64,000 bases of DNA, taken from Bacillus manliponensis (GTDB lineage: Bacteria; Bacillota; Bacilli; Bacillales; Bacillaceae_G). The stretch lies in assembly GCF_000712595.1 (NCBI RefSeq), contig NZ_JOTN01000007.1, positions 124,001-188,000 on the forward strand, written 5' to 3'. The notes beneath the pieces were generated by a model. The model saw only the letters and a program-made list of their open reading frames with translations, was not told where the DNA came from and did no database searches. Position 1 is the stretch's first letter; each line of letters opens with the position of its first letter. Shown in pieces: positions 8,840-16,695 of this stretch. Position numbers and translations under genes: made by a program.

Positions 8840-9931
8840 TTACTTTTCTTGCTTAGCAGCATATTCTGCAGCAATTTTATCGATTTCTTTTTTCAGCTCT
8901 TCAACCATTGTTTCTTCAGGTACTTTACGAACAACTTCACCTTTACGGAATAAAAGTCCCTCTCCGCGCGCTCCTGCAATACCGATATCAGCTTCACGAG
9001 CTTCACCAGGTCCGTTTACAGCACAGCCAAGCACTGCAACTTTAATAGGTGCTTTAATTTTAGAAATGTATTCTTCTACTTCGTTTGCAATACTGATTAA
9101 GTCAATCTCAATACGACCGCAAGTTGGGCAAGAGATTAACGTCGCAGCGTTAGAAGCAAGGCCAAATGATTTTAATAACTCACGGGCAACTTTTACTTCT
9201 TCAACTGGGTCAGCACTTAATGAAATACGTAGTGTATTTCCAATGCCGCGGCTTAAGATTGCGCCAAGGCCGGCAGCACTTTTTACAGTTCCGGCGAATA
9301 ATGTACCAGATTCTGTAATACCAAGATGTAATGGGTAGTCAAAAGTACGTGCAGCTTTTTCGTATGCTTCGATTGCTAAATTTACATCGGACGCTTTCAT
9401 TGATACGATAATATCATGGAAATCTAGGTCCTCTAAAATTTTAATGTGATGAAGCGCACTTTCCACCATACCATCAGCTGTTGGATAGCCATATTTCTCT
9501 AAAATATGGCGCTCAAGTGAACCTGCATTTACACCGATGCGGATTGGAATACCTCGCTCTTTCGCAGCATTTACAACAGCCTCTACTTTATGACGGCGAC
9601 CGATGTTACCTGGGTTAATACGAACTTTGTCAATACCGCCTTCAATTGCTTTTAAAGCAAGACGATAGTCAAAGTGAATGTCCGCAACTAATGGAATGTT
9701 AATTTGTTTTTTTATGTCTGCAATCGCATTTGCAGCACGTTCGTCAGGAACGGCTACGCGGACGACTTGACAACCAGCTTCTTCTAAACGCTTAATTTCA
9801 GCAACAGTTGCTTCTACATCATGCGTTTTTGTGGTTGTCATACTTTGTATAATTAATTCATTATTACCGCCGATTGTTAAATTTCCAACTTTAACAGGAC
9901 GTGTTTTTGTACGATGAGTCATTTCATTCAC
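8840..9931 (-). CDS. ispG: 4-hydroxy-3-methylbut-2-en-1-yl diphosphate synthase IspG (GcpE)
   Basis: IspG converts MEcPP to HMBPP in the MEP pathway, one step before IspH. The N-terminal TIM barrel includes [20 protein letters not shown] and RINPGNIG; the C-terminal part carries the [4Fe-4S] ligands CPTCGR and [10 protein letters not shown] (three Cys and a Glu). Length 363 aa fits Bacillus IspG. The start is GTG at 9931: AAGGAGAG is 10 nt upstream of it, whereas the in-frame ATG three codons later would be about 19 nt away. The gene (yqfY in B. subtilis) appears to be monocistronic. Confidence 0.96.
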   Translation of the reverse strand: MNEMTHRTKTRPVKVGNLTIGGNNELIIQSMTTTKTHDVEATVAEIKRLEEAGCQVVRVAVPDERAANAIADIKKQINIPLVADIHFDYRLALKAIEGGIDKVRINPGNIGRRHKVEAVVNAAKERGIPIRIGVNAGSLERHILEKYGYPTADGMVESALHHIKILEDLDFHDIIVSMKASDVNLAIEAYEKAARTFDYPLHLGITESGTLFAGTVKSAAGLGAILSRGIGNTLRISLSADPVEEVKVARELLKSFGLASNAATLISCPTCGRIEIDLISIANEVEEYISKIKAPIKVAVLGCAVNGPGEAREADIGIAGARGEGLLFRKGEVVRKVPEETMVEELKKEIDKIAAEYAAKQEK

Positions 9932-10066
9932 GAATTGATCGCTCTCCTTATGAAAGAAGTTTCTTAAATTATAGCCATATGCTGGCTAGCGGAAACTGAT
10001 ATTGCCAGTTTCACTTTTTCTATTGTATCAGCGTTTTTATATGATTGACAAGGATTATATATGTCG

Positions 10067-10402
10067 TCATTGATAGGCTGGGAATTTATAGGACTTTCCG
10101 ATTTGAATGCTAGAAGGGGAGGTGTTGTTATTTAATTGTTTGAAGTCATGAATAACTTGATCAATAGAAGGGATTTTCTTCTTGTTAATTTCTTCTGTAA
10201 TAGATAAGACGGTATCTCCTGTTTTTACCTCAATAGATTTATATGCTTTATTTGTTTCTTTTACATCTTTTTTGACAGTGGCTACTGTTTCTTTTGCTTT
10301 GGAATATGTACTTAACATCGGTAATGTTCCAACTCTCATATCATAATACAAAATATAACTGACTGTGATGATAAATAGTAATATGCCTAATCGTTTTTTC
10401 AT
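10067..10402 (-). CDS. yqfZ: Membrane-anchored LysM domain protein (YqfZ-like)
   Basis: A 111-aa protein with an N-terminal hydrophobic segment (RLGILLFIITVSYILYY) that is either a signal anchor or uncleaved signal peptide, a short spacer, and a C-terminal LysM-like domain (SIEVKTGDTVLSITEEIN through QIGKSYKFPAY) of about 45 residues. LysM binds peptidoglycan, so the protein probably faces the cell wall. The start at 10402 is preceded by AAGGAGGG at 8 nt; the longer frame to 10441 runs into the long inverted repeat upstream. B. subtilis has yqfZ, also a LysM protein, beside ispG. Confidence 0.85.
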   Translation of the reverse strand: MKKRLGILLFIITVSYILYYDMRVGTLPMLSTYSKAKETVATVKKDVKETNKAYKSIEVKTGDTVLSITEEINKKKIPSIDQVIHDFKQLNNNTSPSSIQIGKSYKFPAYQ

Positions 10403-10423
10403 TTGTTTTCCCTCCTTACAAAG

Positions 10424-10484
10424 AAATATATGCTTGTCCAAAAAAAAAATGCCATTATGGCATTTTTTTGGACAAGCATATATT
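10424..10484 (-). terminator. Long inverted repeat ending the DUF1189 gene and leading into the LysM gene
   Basis: Outer arms 10425-10439 and 10470-10484 are 15-bp perfect complements; inside them a run of 10 A faces 7 T, then ATGCCAT pairs with ATGGCAT around a single T. The right outer arm overlaps the DUF1189 stop codon, and the left arm ends about 7 bp upstream of the LysM gene ribosome binding site. On the minus strand the inner hairpin plus T-run is a normal terminator; the outer arms make it much longer than needed. Confidence 0.75.
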
Positions 10485-11250
10485 ATTGTTCGATTTTCTC
10501 TTTTGGTTGTGGAATTTCTTTTATTGTTAAGTAAAGAACGATTAGAACTACACCAATAAAGATAAAGAAGCTACCAGGAACAGCAACTTTTAAGAAGTCC
10601 ATAATCATAAAGAAGACGATCGGAATCGTATGGCTATAAGTTGTTAAAATCCAATTTTGTTTATACGATAATTTACGCTTTCCGTTCATAGCTGAGCCGA
10701 TGAACGCTAATAATGAAATACCGATAAATGAGAACATGAACCAGAATAAATAAATGAGTATGCCGATGACAAATGTTAAAATTGGGTAAATACCATCAAT
10801 AGTAGAAACGAAATCTTGTAAGTCTTTCTTTTCTAACGTTGTAATTCCAAATTCACTATATGAAAAAGGTTGTTCCCCTTGTTGGTCAACAACAATCATT
10901 TTATCTTGTAAAATAAAGATGCCGTCTTGCTTTTTATAATTACTTATATCTGTTGCGTTTGGATCTAGTACAAATGTAAAATTATTTTCTTCTTGTACAA
11001 TTGGTTCTGTAATATCAGCAGTAAGCTTACCATCTTCTATTTTAAAATCAGGCATTTCTTCATCAATCATCTGATTCAAAACATGAGTTCCTTCTTTAAT
11101 CAAGTCACCAACTGCAACAGCTTTTGGAATTGTCACAAGCAGAGTTAGTAACATAATGTAAAGAATAGTTTTTCCCATTTTTTGAAAACGGAACAATGCC
11201 ATCTCTTTTGGTGAGTATAAGCTTTTAAGTAGTTGTGTAAATATGGACAT
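10483..11250 (-). CDS. yqgB: DUF1189 family membrane protein (YqgB-like)
   Basis: A 255-aa protein with one membrane segment near residues 25-48 (TILYIMLLTLLVTIPKAVAV), an extracytoplasmic domain of about 100 residues, and four further hydrophobic segments from about residue 155 to 245 (YPILTFVIGILIYLFWFMF, GSFFIFIGVVLIVLYL). This is the DUF1189 layout; the family has no known function. The ATG has AAAGGAAGTG upstream. The position next to sodA corresponds to yqgB in B. subtilis. Confidence 0.88.
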   Translation of the reverse strand: MSIFTQLLKSLYSPKEMALFRFQKMGKTILYIMLLTLLVTIPKAVAVGDLIKEGTHVLNQMIDEEMPDFKIEDGKLTADITEPIVQEENNFTFVLDPNATDISNYKKQDGIFILQDKMIVVDQQGEQPFSYSEFGITTLEKKDLQDFVSTIDGIYPILTFVIGILIYLFWFMFSFIGISLLAFIGSAMNGKRKLSYKQNWILTTYSHTIPIVFFMIMDFLKVAVPGSFFIFIGVVLIVLYLTIKEIPQPKEKIEQ

Positions 11251-11397
11251 GCATTCACTTCCTTTTTTAATCTGTTCTATGTAATAATTCCATTGTAACG
11301 TACGTTTTACAATGACTACAAGTGTAGGGAAATATAAATTGACATATTTCTTTTTTATATGGTAAATTTAGATAAATGAAAATTAAAAAAACTTCAA

Positions 11398-11492
11398 AAC
11401 CTTTTTCTTTTTTGAGGGTAAAGAGGGTCACGCGATGTGTAGTAGCGGTCAGAGCCTTTTTTGGCCACACGCCATGTTTAAACAAGAGTAGG
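11398..11492 (-). repeat. Dispersed repeat family 2, copy 1
   Basis: Read on the minus strand this stretch aligns with 16338-16430: shared blocks include TGTTTAAACA, CTGACCG and AAGAAAAAGGTT in the same order and spacing. The 72-codon minus-strand ORF across it (11267-11485) has no ribosome binding site and is likely noise. The rest of the 396-bp spacer 11251-11646 shows nothing else recognisable. Confidence 0.6.
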
Positions 11493-11646
11493 GCTGATTT
11501 TGTTTGATAGGTCCAGAAATTGCTTAAAACCCTTTTTAAGAGAATCGTTTTGTGTAGTAAAAAGTACGAGTCACAATTGATATGAACAATACATATTGAT
11601 AAAGAACAGTAAAATATCGTTTTATTTTAATCGCCAATAAAGTCAT

Positions 11647-11720
11647 GGACCCTTAGCTCAGCTGGTTAGAGCAGACGGCTCATAACCGTCCGGTCGTAGG
11701 TTCGAGTCCTACAGGGTCCA
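11647..11720 (+). tRNA. tRNA with CAU anticodon, probably tRNA-Ile2
   Basis: A full cloverleaf folds: acceptor GGACCCT/AGGGTCC, D-arm, anticodon stem GACGG/CCGTC with loop CTCATAA (anticodon CAU), and T-arm GTAGG/CCTAC with TTCGAGT. The 3' CCA is not encoded. CAU tRNAs may be initiator, elongator Met or Ile2. The first acceptor pair G1-C72 and normal D-arm exclude initiator. C4-G69 and C5-G68, together with resemblance to the B. subtilis gene I remember as Ile2, favour tRNA-Ile2 (lysidine-modified, reads AUA). It stands alone, not in an rRNA-linked cluster. Confidence 0.92.
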
Positions 11721-11860
11721 TATCCATTTCATATATTACATAATGCGAAAAAGACTTCCTTATATAGAAGGGAGTTTTTTTACGCAAACATAGGCATTTT
11801 ATTTGAAAAGAGATGGGAAATTTGCTACGTTAATGGTGGCAATTAAATTTGTTTTCACCC

Positions 11861-11911
11861 TGTTATAATTAGGGTAAAATGAATGTGTATGTCAATTGTA
11901 TTGACAATACA
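11861..11911 (+). promoter_or_regulatory. sodA extended -10 promoter and leader palindromes
   Basis: TG-T-TATAAT is at 11861-11869. In the leader, TGTCAAT-TGT-ATTGACA (11890-11906) and TGTATTG-A-CAATACA (11897-11911) are two overlapping palindromes that cannot form at the same time. They could be an operator or alternative hairpins. Confidence 0.6.
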
Positions 11912-11932
11912 TATAATGGGAGGAATGTAACA

Positions 11933-12544
11933 ATGGCAAAACACGAATTACCAAATTTACCTTATGCGTATGATGCTTTAGAGCCTCACTTTGACAAAGA
12001 AACAATGAACATCCATCATACAAAACATCACAACACGTATGTGACAAACTTAAACGCAGCATTAGAAGGTCATGCTGAATTAGCTGAAAAAAGCATTGAA
12101 GAGTTAGTGGCAAACTTAAACGAAGTACCAGAAGCAATTCGCACAGCTGTTCGTAACAACGGCGGCGGACATGCAAACCACTCTTTATTCTGGACAATTC
12201 TTTCACCAAACGGTGGTGGACAACCAGTAGGTGAACTTGCAACTGCAATTGAAGCGAAATTTGGTAGCTTCGATGCATTCAAAGAAGAGTTCGCAAAAGC
12301 TGGTGCAACTCGCTTCGGTTCTGGTTGGGCTTGGCTTGTTGTAAACAACGGTGAATTAGAAGTAACAAGCACACCAAACCAAGACACTCCATTAATGGAA
12401 GGTAAAACACCTGTTTTAGGTCTAGATGTTTGGGAACATGCTTATTACCTACATTACCAAAACCGTCGTCCTGACTACATCGGTGCATTCTGGAACGTTG
12501 TAGATTGGAATGCAGTTGAAAAACGTTACCAAGACGCAAAATAG
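11933..12544 (+). CDS. sodA: Superoxide dismutase [Mn] SodA
   Basis: A 203-aa cytoplasmic Mn-superoxide dismutase (superoxide to oxygen and peroxide). The metal ligands are in [10 protein letters not shown] (first His near residue 27), NHSLFWT (His near 82) and DVWEHAYY (Asp and His near 164-168). [11 protein letters not shown] and AWLVV with Gln-free spacing fit the Mn rather than Fe type. The ATG at 11933 with GGGAGG 9 nt upstream is used; the frame extends 18 codons further up but that part is leader sequence. It has its own promoter and terminator. Confidence 0.97.
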   Translation: MAKHELPNLPYAYDALEPHFDKETMNIHHTKHHNTYVTNLNAALEGHAELAEKSIEELVANLNEVPEAIRTAVRNNGGGHANHSLFWTILSPNGGGQPVGELATAIEAKFGSFDAFKEEFAKAGATRFGSGWAWLVVNNGELEVTSTPNQDTPLMEGKTPVLGLDVWEHAYYLHYQNRRPDYIGAFWNVVDWNAVEKRYQDAK

Positions 12545-12556
12545 TAATCATTACTT

Positions 12557-12592
12557 GAAAAGCTAGGAGAATGTCTCCTAGCTTTTTTATTG
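12557..12592 (+). terminator. Intrinsic terminator after sodA
   Basis: AAAGCTAGGAGA pairs perfectly with TCTCCTAGCTTT around ATG and is followed by TTT. Confidence 0.9.
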
Positions 12593-12658
12593 ACTTTCTT
12601 TTACATAATTGTGCTTGTCTTTGGAAGACTAGAACATGTAGTAAAGGAGAGTTATGCT

Positions 12659-13936
12659 ATGAGGTGGAAACATTTAATTGGCGATGTAGAGGTGAATCGC
12701 GATTTACTATTATTGCTTACGGTCGGTGGATTATATACGTTAGCGATTGCGTTATCCAATACGTTTGTGAACATTTATTTATGGAAGCAAACAAAAGATT
12801 TTTTTAGTATTGGAGTGTATAACTTAGCAATTGTTATATTACAGCCACTCACATTTATAGTAGCAGGCAAGCTGGCCAAGAAAATTGATCGATCGATTCT
12901 GTTAAGAATTGGGGTAGGAACGTTAGCCCTTTTTTTTATTACGGTACTTGTAGCGGGAGAAAACTCCTCGAATTTTCTATTTTTAATAGGTGGTTTATTA
13001 GGTACGGGGTACGGATTTTACTGGCTTTCATTTAACTTGCTTACATTTGAAATTACAGAGCCAGAAACACGTGACTTTTTCAATGGATTTCTTGGATTGC
13101 TTACTTCTTTTTCTGGAATGATTGGACCAATAGCAGCTGGTTATATCATTTCATATATGAAAAAATGGGATGGTTATACGTTTGTATTTTTCCTTTCGTT
13201 AACCTTGTTTACAATTGCAGTTGTCGTAAGTTTTTTTCTTACAAAACGTGAATGTGAAGGTCAATATGAGATTGTAAAGGTAGTGAAAGAACGGGAATAT
13301 GATAAAAACTGGGCGCGAATTACGAGGGCTCACTTTTGCCAAGGGTTACGCGAAGGGACATTTTTATTTGTTGTTTCTGTTTATGTATATTTAGCATCAG
13401 GCAGTGAAATGGCTTTAGGACAATACGGATTAGTGAATTCTGCCATTTCATTTATTTGTTATTACATCGTGGCAAGGACGTTAAAAAAGAAGTGGCGCAA
13501 ACAAGCAATTTTAGTAGGCGGTATCATTTTGTATGCAGTTGTATTTTTAGTTGTTTTTGATGTGACGTATGTAAAGTTGTTAATTTATGCAGCTTGTATT
13601 GCGATTGCTTATCCAATCCTTCTCGTTCCATACGGTTCGATGACGTATGACGTTATCGGAAGAGCGAAAAATGCGAGAGAATGGCGCGTCGAGTATGTTG
13701 TTGTGCGTGAACTATGGTTAAATGGTGGCCGAATTGTTTCAGTTGGTAGCTTCTTAATCGCAGTATCATTATTTCCGGCTGAGAAGAGTTTACCATTTTT
13801 GCTGCTTATATTAGGAGCAGGACATTTTCTTATTTATTTTGCAATTCGAAATGTCACATATGATGACGAACCTTTAGAAAAAACAGGCTTAACGGTCGCT
13901 CAAACGACACAAAACCAGACGGAAGGAGAAGGTTAA
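12659..13936 (+). CDS. yqgE: Major facilitator superfamily transporter (YqgE-like)
   Basis: A 425-aa protein with about twelve hydrophobic segments and an MFS-like loop between segments 2 and 3 (VAGKLAKKIDRSILLRIG). The longest cytoplasmic loop, about residues 200-230, is charged (KRECEGQYEIVKVVKEREYDK). The ATG at 12659 has AAAGGAG 9 nt upstream; the upstream in-frame ATG lies inside the sodA terminator. B. subtilis yqgE is at the same position between sodA and pbpA. Substrate is unknown. Confidence 0.88.
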   Translation: MRWKHLIGDVEVNRDLLLLLTVGGLYTLAIALSNTFVNIYLWKQTKDFFSIGVYNLAIVILQPLTFIVAGKLAKKIDRSILLRIGVGTLALFFITVLVAGENSSNFLFLIGGLLGTGYGFYWLSFNLLTFEITEPETRDFFNGFLGLLTSFSGMIGPIAAGYIISYMKKWDGYTFVFFLSLTLFTIAVVVSFFLTKRECEGQYEIVKVVKEREYDKNWARITRAHFCQGLREGTFLFVVSVYVYLASGSEMALGQYGLVNSAISFICYYIVARTLKKKWRKQAILVGGIILYAVVFLVVFDVTYVKLLIYAACIAIAYPILLVPYGSMTYDVIGRAKNAREWRVEYVVVRELWLNGGRIVSVGSFLIAVSLFPAEKSLPFLLLILGAGHFLIYFAIRNVTYDDEPLEKTGLTVAQTTQNQTEGEG

Positions 13937-13986
13937 CTTCTACTATGTTTTATGTTAAAATGAGAGGACATATGTAACAGTCAATA

Positions 13987-14012
13987 GGACACCTAAATAG
14001 GTGTCCCTTTCA
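13987..14012 (+). terminator. Hairpin in the spacer before pbpA
   Basis: GGACACCT and AGGTGTCC form an 8-bp perfect stem with a 4-nt loop followed by CTTTC. The U-tract is weak, so it could be either the MFS gene terminator or a leader hairpin of the penicillin-binding protein gene. Confidence 0.45.
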
Positions 14013-14044
14013 AATTACATAACTGTTAGTAGAGGGGGGAGCGT

Positions 14045-16171
14045 ATGAGTAAGAAAAAGAAGAAAAAAAAGACCCACGTTCCATTTCGGTTAAATGTATT
14101 GTTTTTCTGTGTATTTTTAATGTTCTCAGCTGTTATCGTTAGGCTAGGAATGGTACAAATTGTACACGGTGAAGATTATCGAAATGAAGTGGAGCGAAAA
14201 GAAAACTCAACAGTAAGTACACCAGTGCCACGTGGGAAAATAGAAGATCGAAACGGTAACCTTGTTGTAGATAATAAACCACTTCGAACGATTACATTTA
14301 CGAGAATGAAAGGGTCGACGTCAGAAGATCGTTTAGAAACTGCGAAACTACTTGCAAAATTGATTGAAGTTTCGCCAGAAAAATTGACGGAACGCGACAA
14401 AAAAGATTACTGGATTTCTTTAAATGAAGAGCGTGCCCAAAAGAAAATTACGAAGCAAGATCAAACAGATTTAAAAGCAGAGAAAATTGATGAGAAAGAG
14501 TTGGCACAGCGTCAACGTGATCGTATTACAGAAGAAGAGTTAAATGAGTTAACTGCAAATGACTTAGAAGTATTAGCAATTAAAAGTAAGATGGATAGCG
14601 GCTATTCTATGACACCGCAAATCATTAAAAAAGATGTGACTCCAAAAGAATATGCTGTTGTAAGTGAAAACTTAGCAAAACTTCCAGGTGTTGATACGAC
14701 GGTTGACTGGGATCGTCATTATCCATATGATCCAATGTTACGCACAGTTCTAGGTGGTGTAACAAGTTCGGAAGAAGGTTTACCACATGAACGATTAGAT
14801 TATTATCTTGTGCGTGACTACAACCGTAATGACCGCGTTGGAAAAAGTTATATTGAGCAGCAATATGATGATATGCTGCACGGTACCGAAGCTGAGGTTA
14901 AGAATATTACGGATGCAGAAGGTAATATTCTTGAAACGGTTTACTTGTCAAAAGGACAAAGTGGTGACAACATAAAGTTAACAATTGATATGGAGTTGCA
15001 AGCAAAGGTAGAAGAGATTCTTGAGAAAGAATTAAGAGCTACAAAATCTTCTGCTCCGTATATGGACCGAGCGTTTGTTGTTATGATGAATCCGAAAAAC
15101 GGTGAAGTACTGTCAATGGCAGGAAAGCAATTTGTCACTGAAGATGGGGAAACGAAAATACAAGACTATGCGCTTGGAACGATGACAAGTTCGTATGAAA
15201 TGGGATCTGTTGTAAAAGGTGCAACAGTATTAGCAGGATTTGAAACGGATGCTATTTCACATGGAACGTCAATTTATGATACTCCAATGACATTTAAAGG
15301 TGGTTTGAAAAAAGGGTCTTGGAAACCTCTTGGACCTGTTAATGATTTAACAGCGCTTCAGCAATCATCAAACGTGTATATGTTCCAAACGGCATTACGT
15401 ATGGCAGGTGTACCATATGTACAAGGGGGACCGCTGAAAGTAAAATCAGAAGCATATGAAGACATGCGTTACTACTTTAACCAATTTGGATTAGGAGTAC
15501 CAACAGGTATTGACCTTCCAAATGAAGTAGCTGGTTTTAAAGGACAGCAAAACCCAAGCGAACCAGGGAAACTGTTAGACTTATCGATTGGACAGTTTGA
15601 TACGTATACAGCTCTTCAATTAGCGCAGTACGTATCTACAATTGCAAATGGTGGATATCGTATGCAGCCACAAGTAATTAAAGAAATTCGGGAAGCAACA
15701 ACAAATCCAGATGAAGTTGGAAAAGTTGTTCATTCAATGGAGCCAGTTGTTTTAAATAGTGTAGACATGAGTAGTGATGATATTAGTCGTGTTCAAGAAG
15801 GATTTAAGATGGTATTCCAGACACAAAAAGGAACAGGATATGGGAATGGTGGTTTTGCAGGTGCAACGTATGACCCAGCTGGAAAAACTGGAACAGCAGA
15901 GGCAACGTATGCTGGACCTGATAAAACTGTCCGAGAGCGAAATGGTGGAGAACTTCCGATAACATATAATTTAACGTTAGTTGGTTATGCGCCAGCTTCC
16001 GATCCAGAAGTTGCTTTTTCAGTTGTTGTACCTTGGGTATCTAGTGATAAAAATGCAGTCAATAAAAAAATTGGCCGAGGGATTATGGATGCTTACTTCG
16101 AACTAAAAGAACAAAGAGCAAACGGTGGTACGGAACAAGCTGAAAATAGCGAAAGTACAACAGAAGAATAA
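14045..16171 (+). CDS. pbpA: Class B penicillin-binding protein (PbpA/PBP2 type)
   Basis: A 708-aa transpeptidase that cross-links peptidoglycan during cell elongation. A Lys-rich cytoplasmic start (MSKKKKKKKT) precedes one membrane anchor (residues 16-38); the dimerisation domain (VPRGKIEDRNG) follows, then the transpeptidase domain with SVVK (Ser388 nucleophile), SSN at 441-443 and KTG at 614-616. The acidic tail ends TEQAENSESTTEE. Size and order match B. subtilis pbpA (yqgF), next to the same MFS gene and the pst operon. The start has GAGGGGGGAGCGT upstream. Confidence 0.95.
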   Translation: MSKKKKKKKTHVPFRLNVLFFCVFLMFSAVIVRLGMVQIVHGEDYRNEVERKENSTVSTPVPRGKIEDRNGNLVVDNKPLRTITFTRMKGSTSEDRLETAKLLAKLIEVSPEKLTERDKKDYWISLNEERAQKKITKQDQTDLKAEKIDEKELAQRQRDRITEEELNELTANDLEVLAIKSKMDSGYSMTPQIIKKDVTPKEYAVVSENLAKLPGVDTTVDWDRHYPYDPMLRTVLGGVTSSEEGLPHERLDYYLVRDYNRNDRVGKSYIEQQYDDMLHGTEAEVKNITDAEGNILETVYLSKGQSGDNIKLTIDMELQAKVEEILEKELRATKSSAPYMDRAFVVMMNPKNGEVLSMAGKQFVTEDGETKIQDYALGTMTSSYEMGSVVKGATVLAGFETDAISHGTSIYDTPMTFKGGLKKGSWKPLGPVNDLTALQQSSNVYMFQTALRMAGVPYVQGGPLKVKSEAYEDMRYYFNQFGLGVPTGIDLPNEVAGFKGQQNPSEPGKLLDLSIGQFDTYTALQLAQYVSTIANGGYRMQPQVIKEIREATTNPDEVGKVVHSMEPVVLNSVDMSSDDISRVQEGFKMVFQTQKGTGYGNGGFAGATYDPAGKTGTAEATYAGPDKTVRERNGGELPITYNLTLVGYAPASDPEVAFSVVVPWVSSDKNAVNKKIGRGIMDAYFELKEQRANGGTEQAENSESTTEE

Positions 16172-16184
16172 AAATATAAAAAAC

Positions 16185-16222
16185 GAAGCACACTATCGAT
16201 GAAGATAGTGTGCTTTTTTTTA
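16185..16222 (+). terminator. Intrinsic terminator after pbpA
   Basis: AAGCACACTATC pairs with GATAGTGTGCTT across a 5-nt loop, followed by eight T. Confidence 0.92.
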
Positions 16223-16337
16223 TTGTTATTGCATATGGTGAGAGTAAGAGGTGTACAAGCTGTTTGATAAAGAGAATTTCGCTTTTTACAAAGCAAAGTT
16301 ACTGTTATGAAGAGAATAAGAGTAACGAGCCCATTTC

Positions 16338-16430
16338 CTACTTGTGTTTAAACAAAGGGAGAGACAGTCAAAGGCCCTGACCGTTACAATGCATGGCCAG
16401 ATGCCCTCTTCCACCTAAAAGAAAAAGGTT
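16338..16430 (+). repeat. Dispersed repeat family 2, copy 2
   Basis: Homologous to the inverse of 11398-11492, sharing TGTTTAAACA, CTGACCG and AAGAAAAAGGTT blocks. It lies about 20 bp upstream of a copy of repeat family 1, so the two families are next to each other in the 524-bp spacer between pbpA and pstS. No ORF of note is found in the spacer. Confidence 0.6.
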
Positions 16431-16449
16431 CTTCCTTTTTAATATGCAG

Positions 16450-16595
16450 TTTATCCCGCATTAACGTGCTTCTCCCAGCTCAAAACTTAGAGGATGCAGA
16501 GAAGTTTAGGTGGGAGAAGCACGTAAAAGCCCGATTGGTTCAACTAACACTCAGTGGGGGATGAAGCCCCCCCACTGAGTGAAGTTTCACTTTAT
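16450..16595 (+). repeat. Dispersed two-hairpin repeat family 1, copy A (long form)
   Basis: Starts TTTATCCCGC and ends GAAGTTTCACTTTA. Hairpin 1 (16464-16524) has outer arms ACGTGCTTCTCCCA and TGGGAGAAGCACGT plus inner complement AACTT/AAGTT. The linker AAAGCCCGATTGGTT follows. Hairpin 2 (16549-16580) is ACTCAGTGGGGG against CCCCCCACTGAGT. The 3' end runs straight into the first PhoP half-site of the pst promoter. Confidence 0.85.
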
Positions 16596-16645
16596 TTACA
16601 AAACTTTTACAAATCATTAAAACAGCATTAATAGTTCAGTATTAT
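16595..16645 (+). promoter_or_regulatory. PhoP box and promoter of the pst operon
   Basis: Four half-sites fit the Bacillus PhoP pattern TT(A/T/C)A(C/T/A)A at an exact 11-bp period: TTTACA 16595, TTTACA 16606, TTAAAA 16617, TTAATA 16628. TATTAT at 16640-16645 is a suitable -10. This predicts induction of pstSCAB by phosphate starvation through PhoPR. Confidence 0.85.
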
Positions 16646-16695
16646 TCTTATATGTGTAATCCTGTTATCAGGGTACTCCTAGGAGGAAACATGAC

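Noticed and set aside
11267-11485. 72-codon minus-strand ORF upstream of the tRNA
   Set aside because: It is largely made of the dispersed repeat and has no ribosome binding site.
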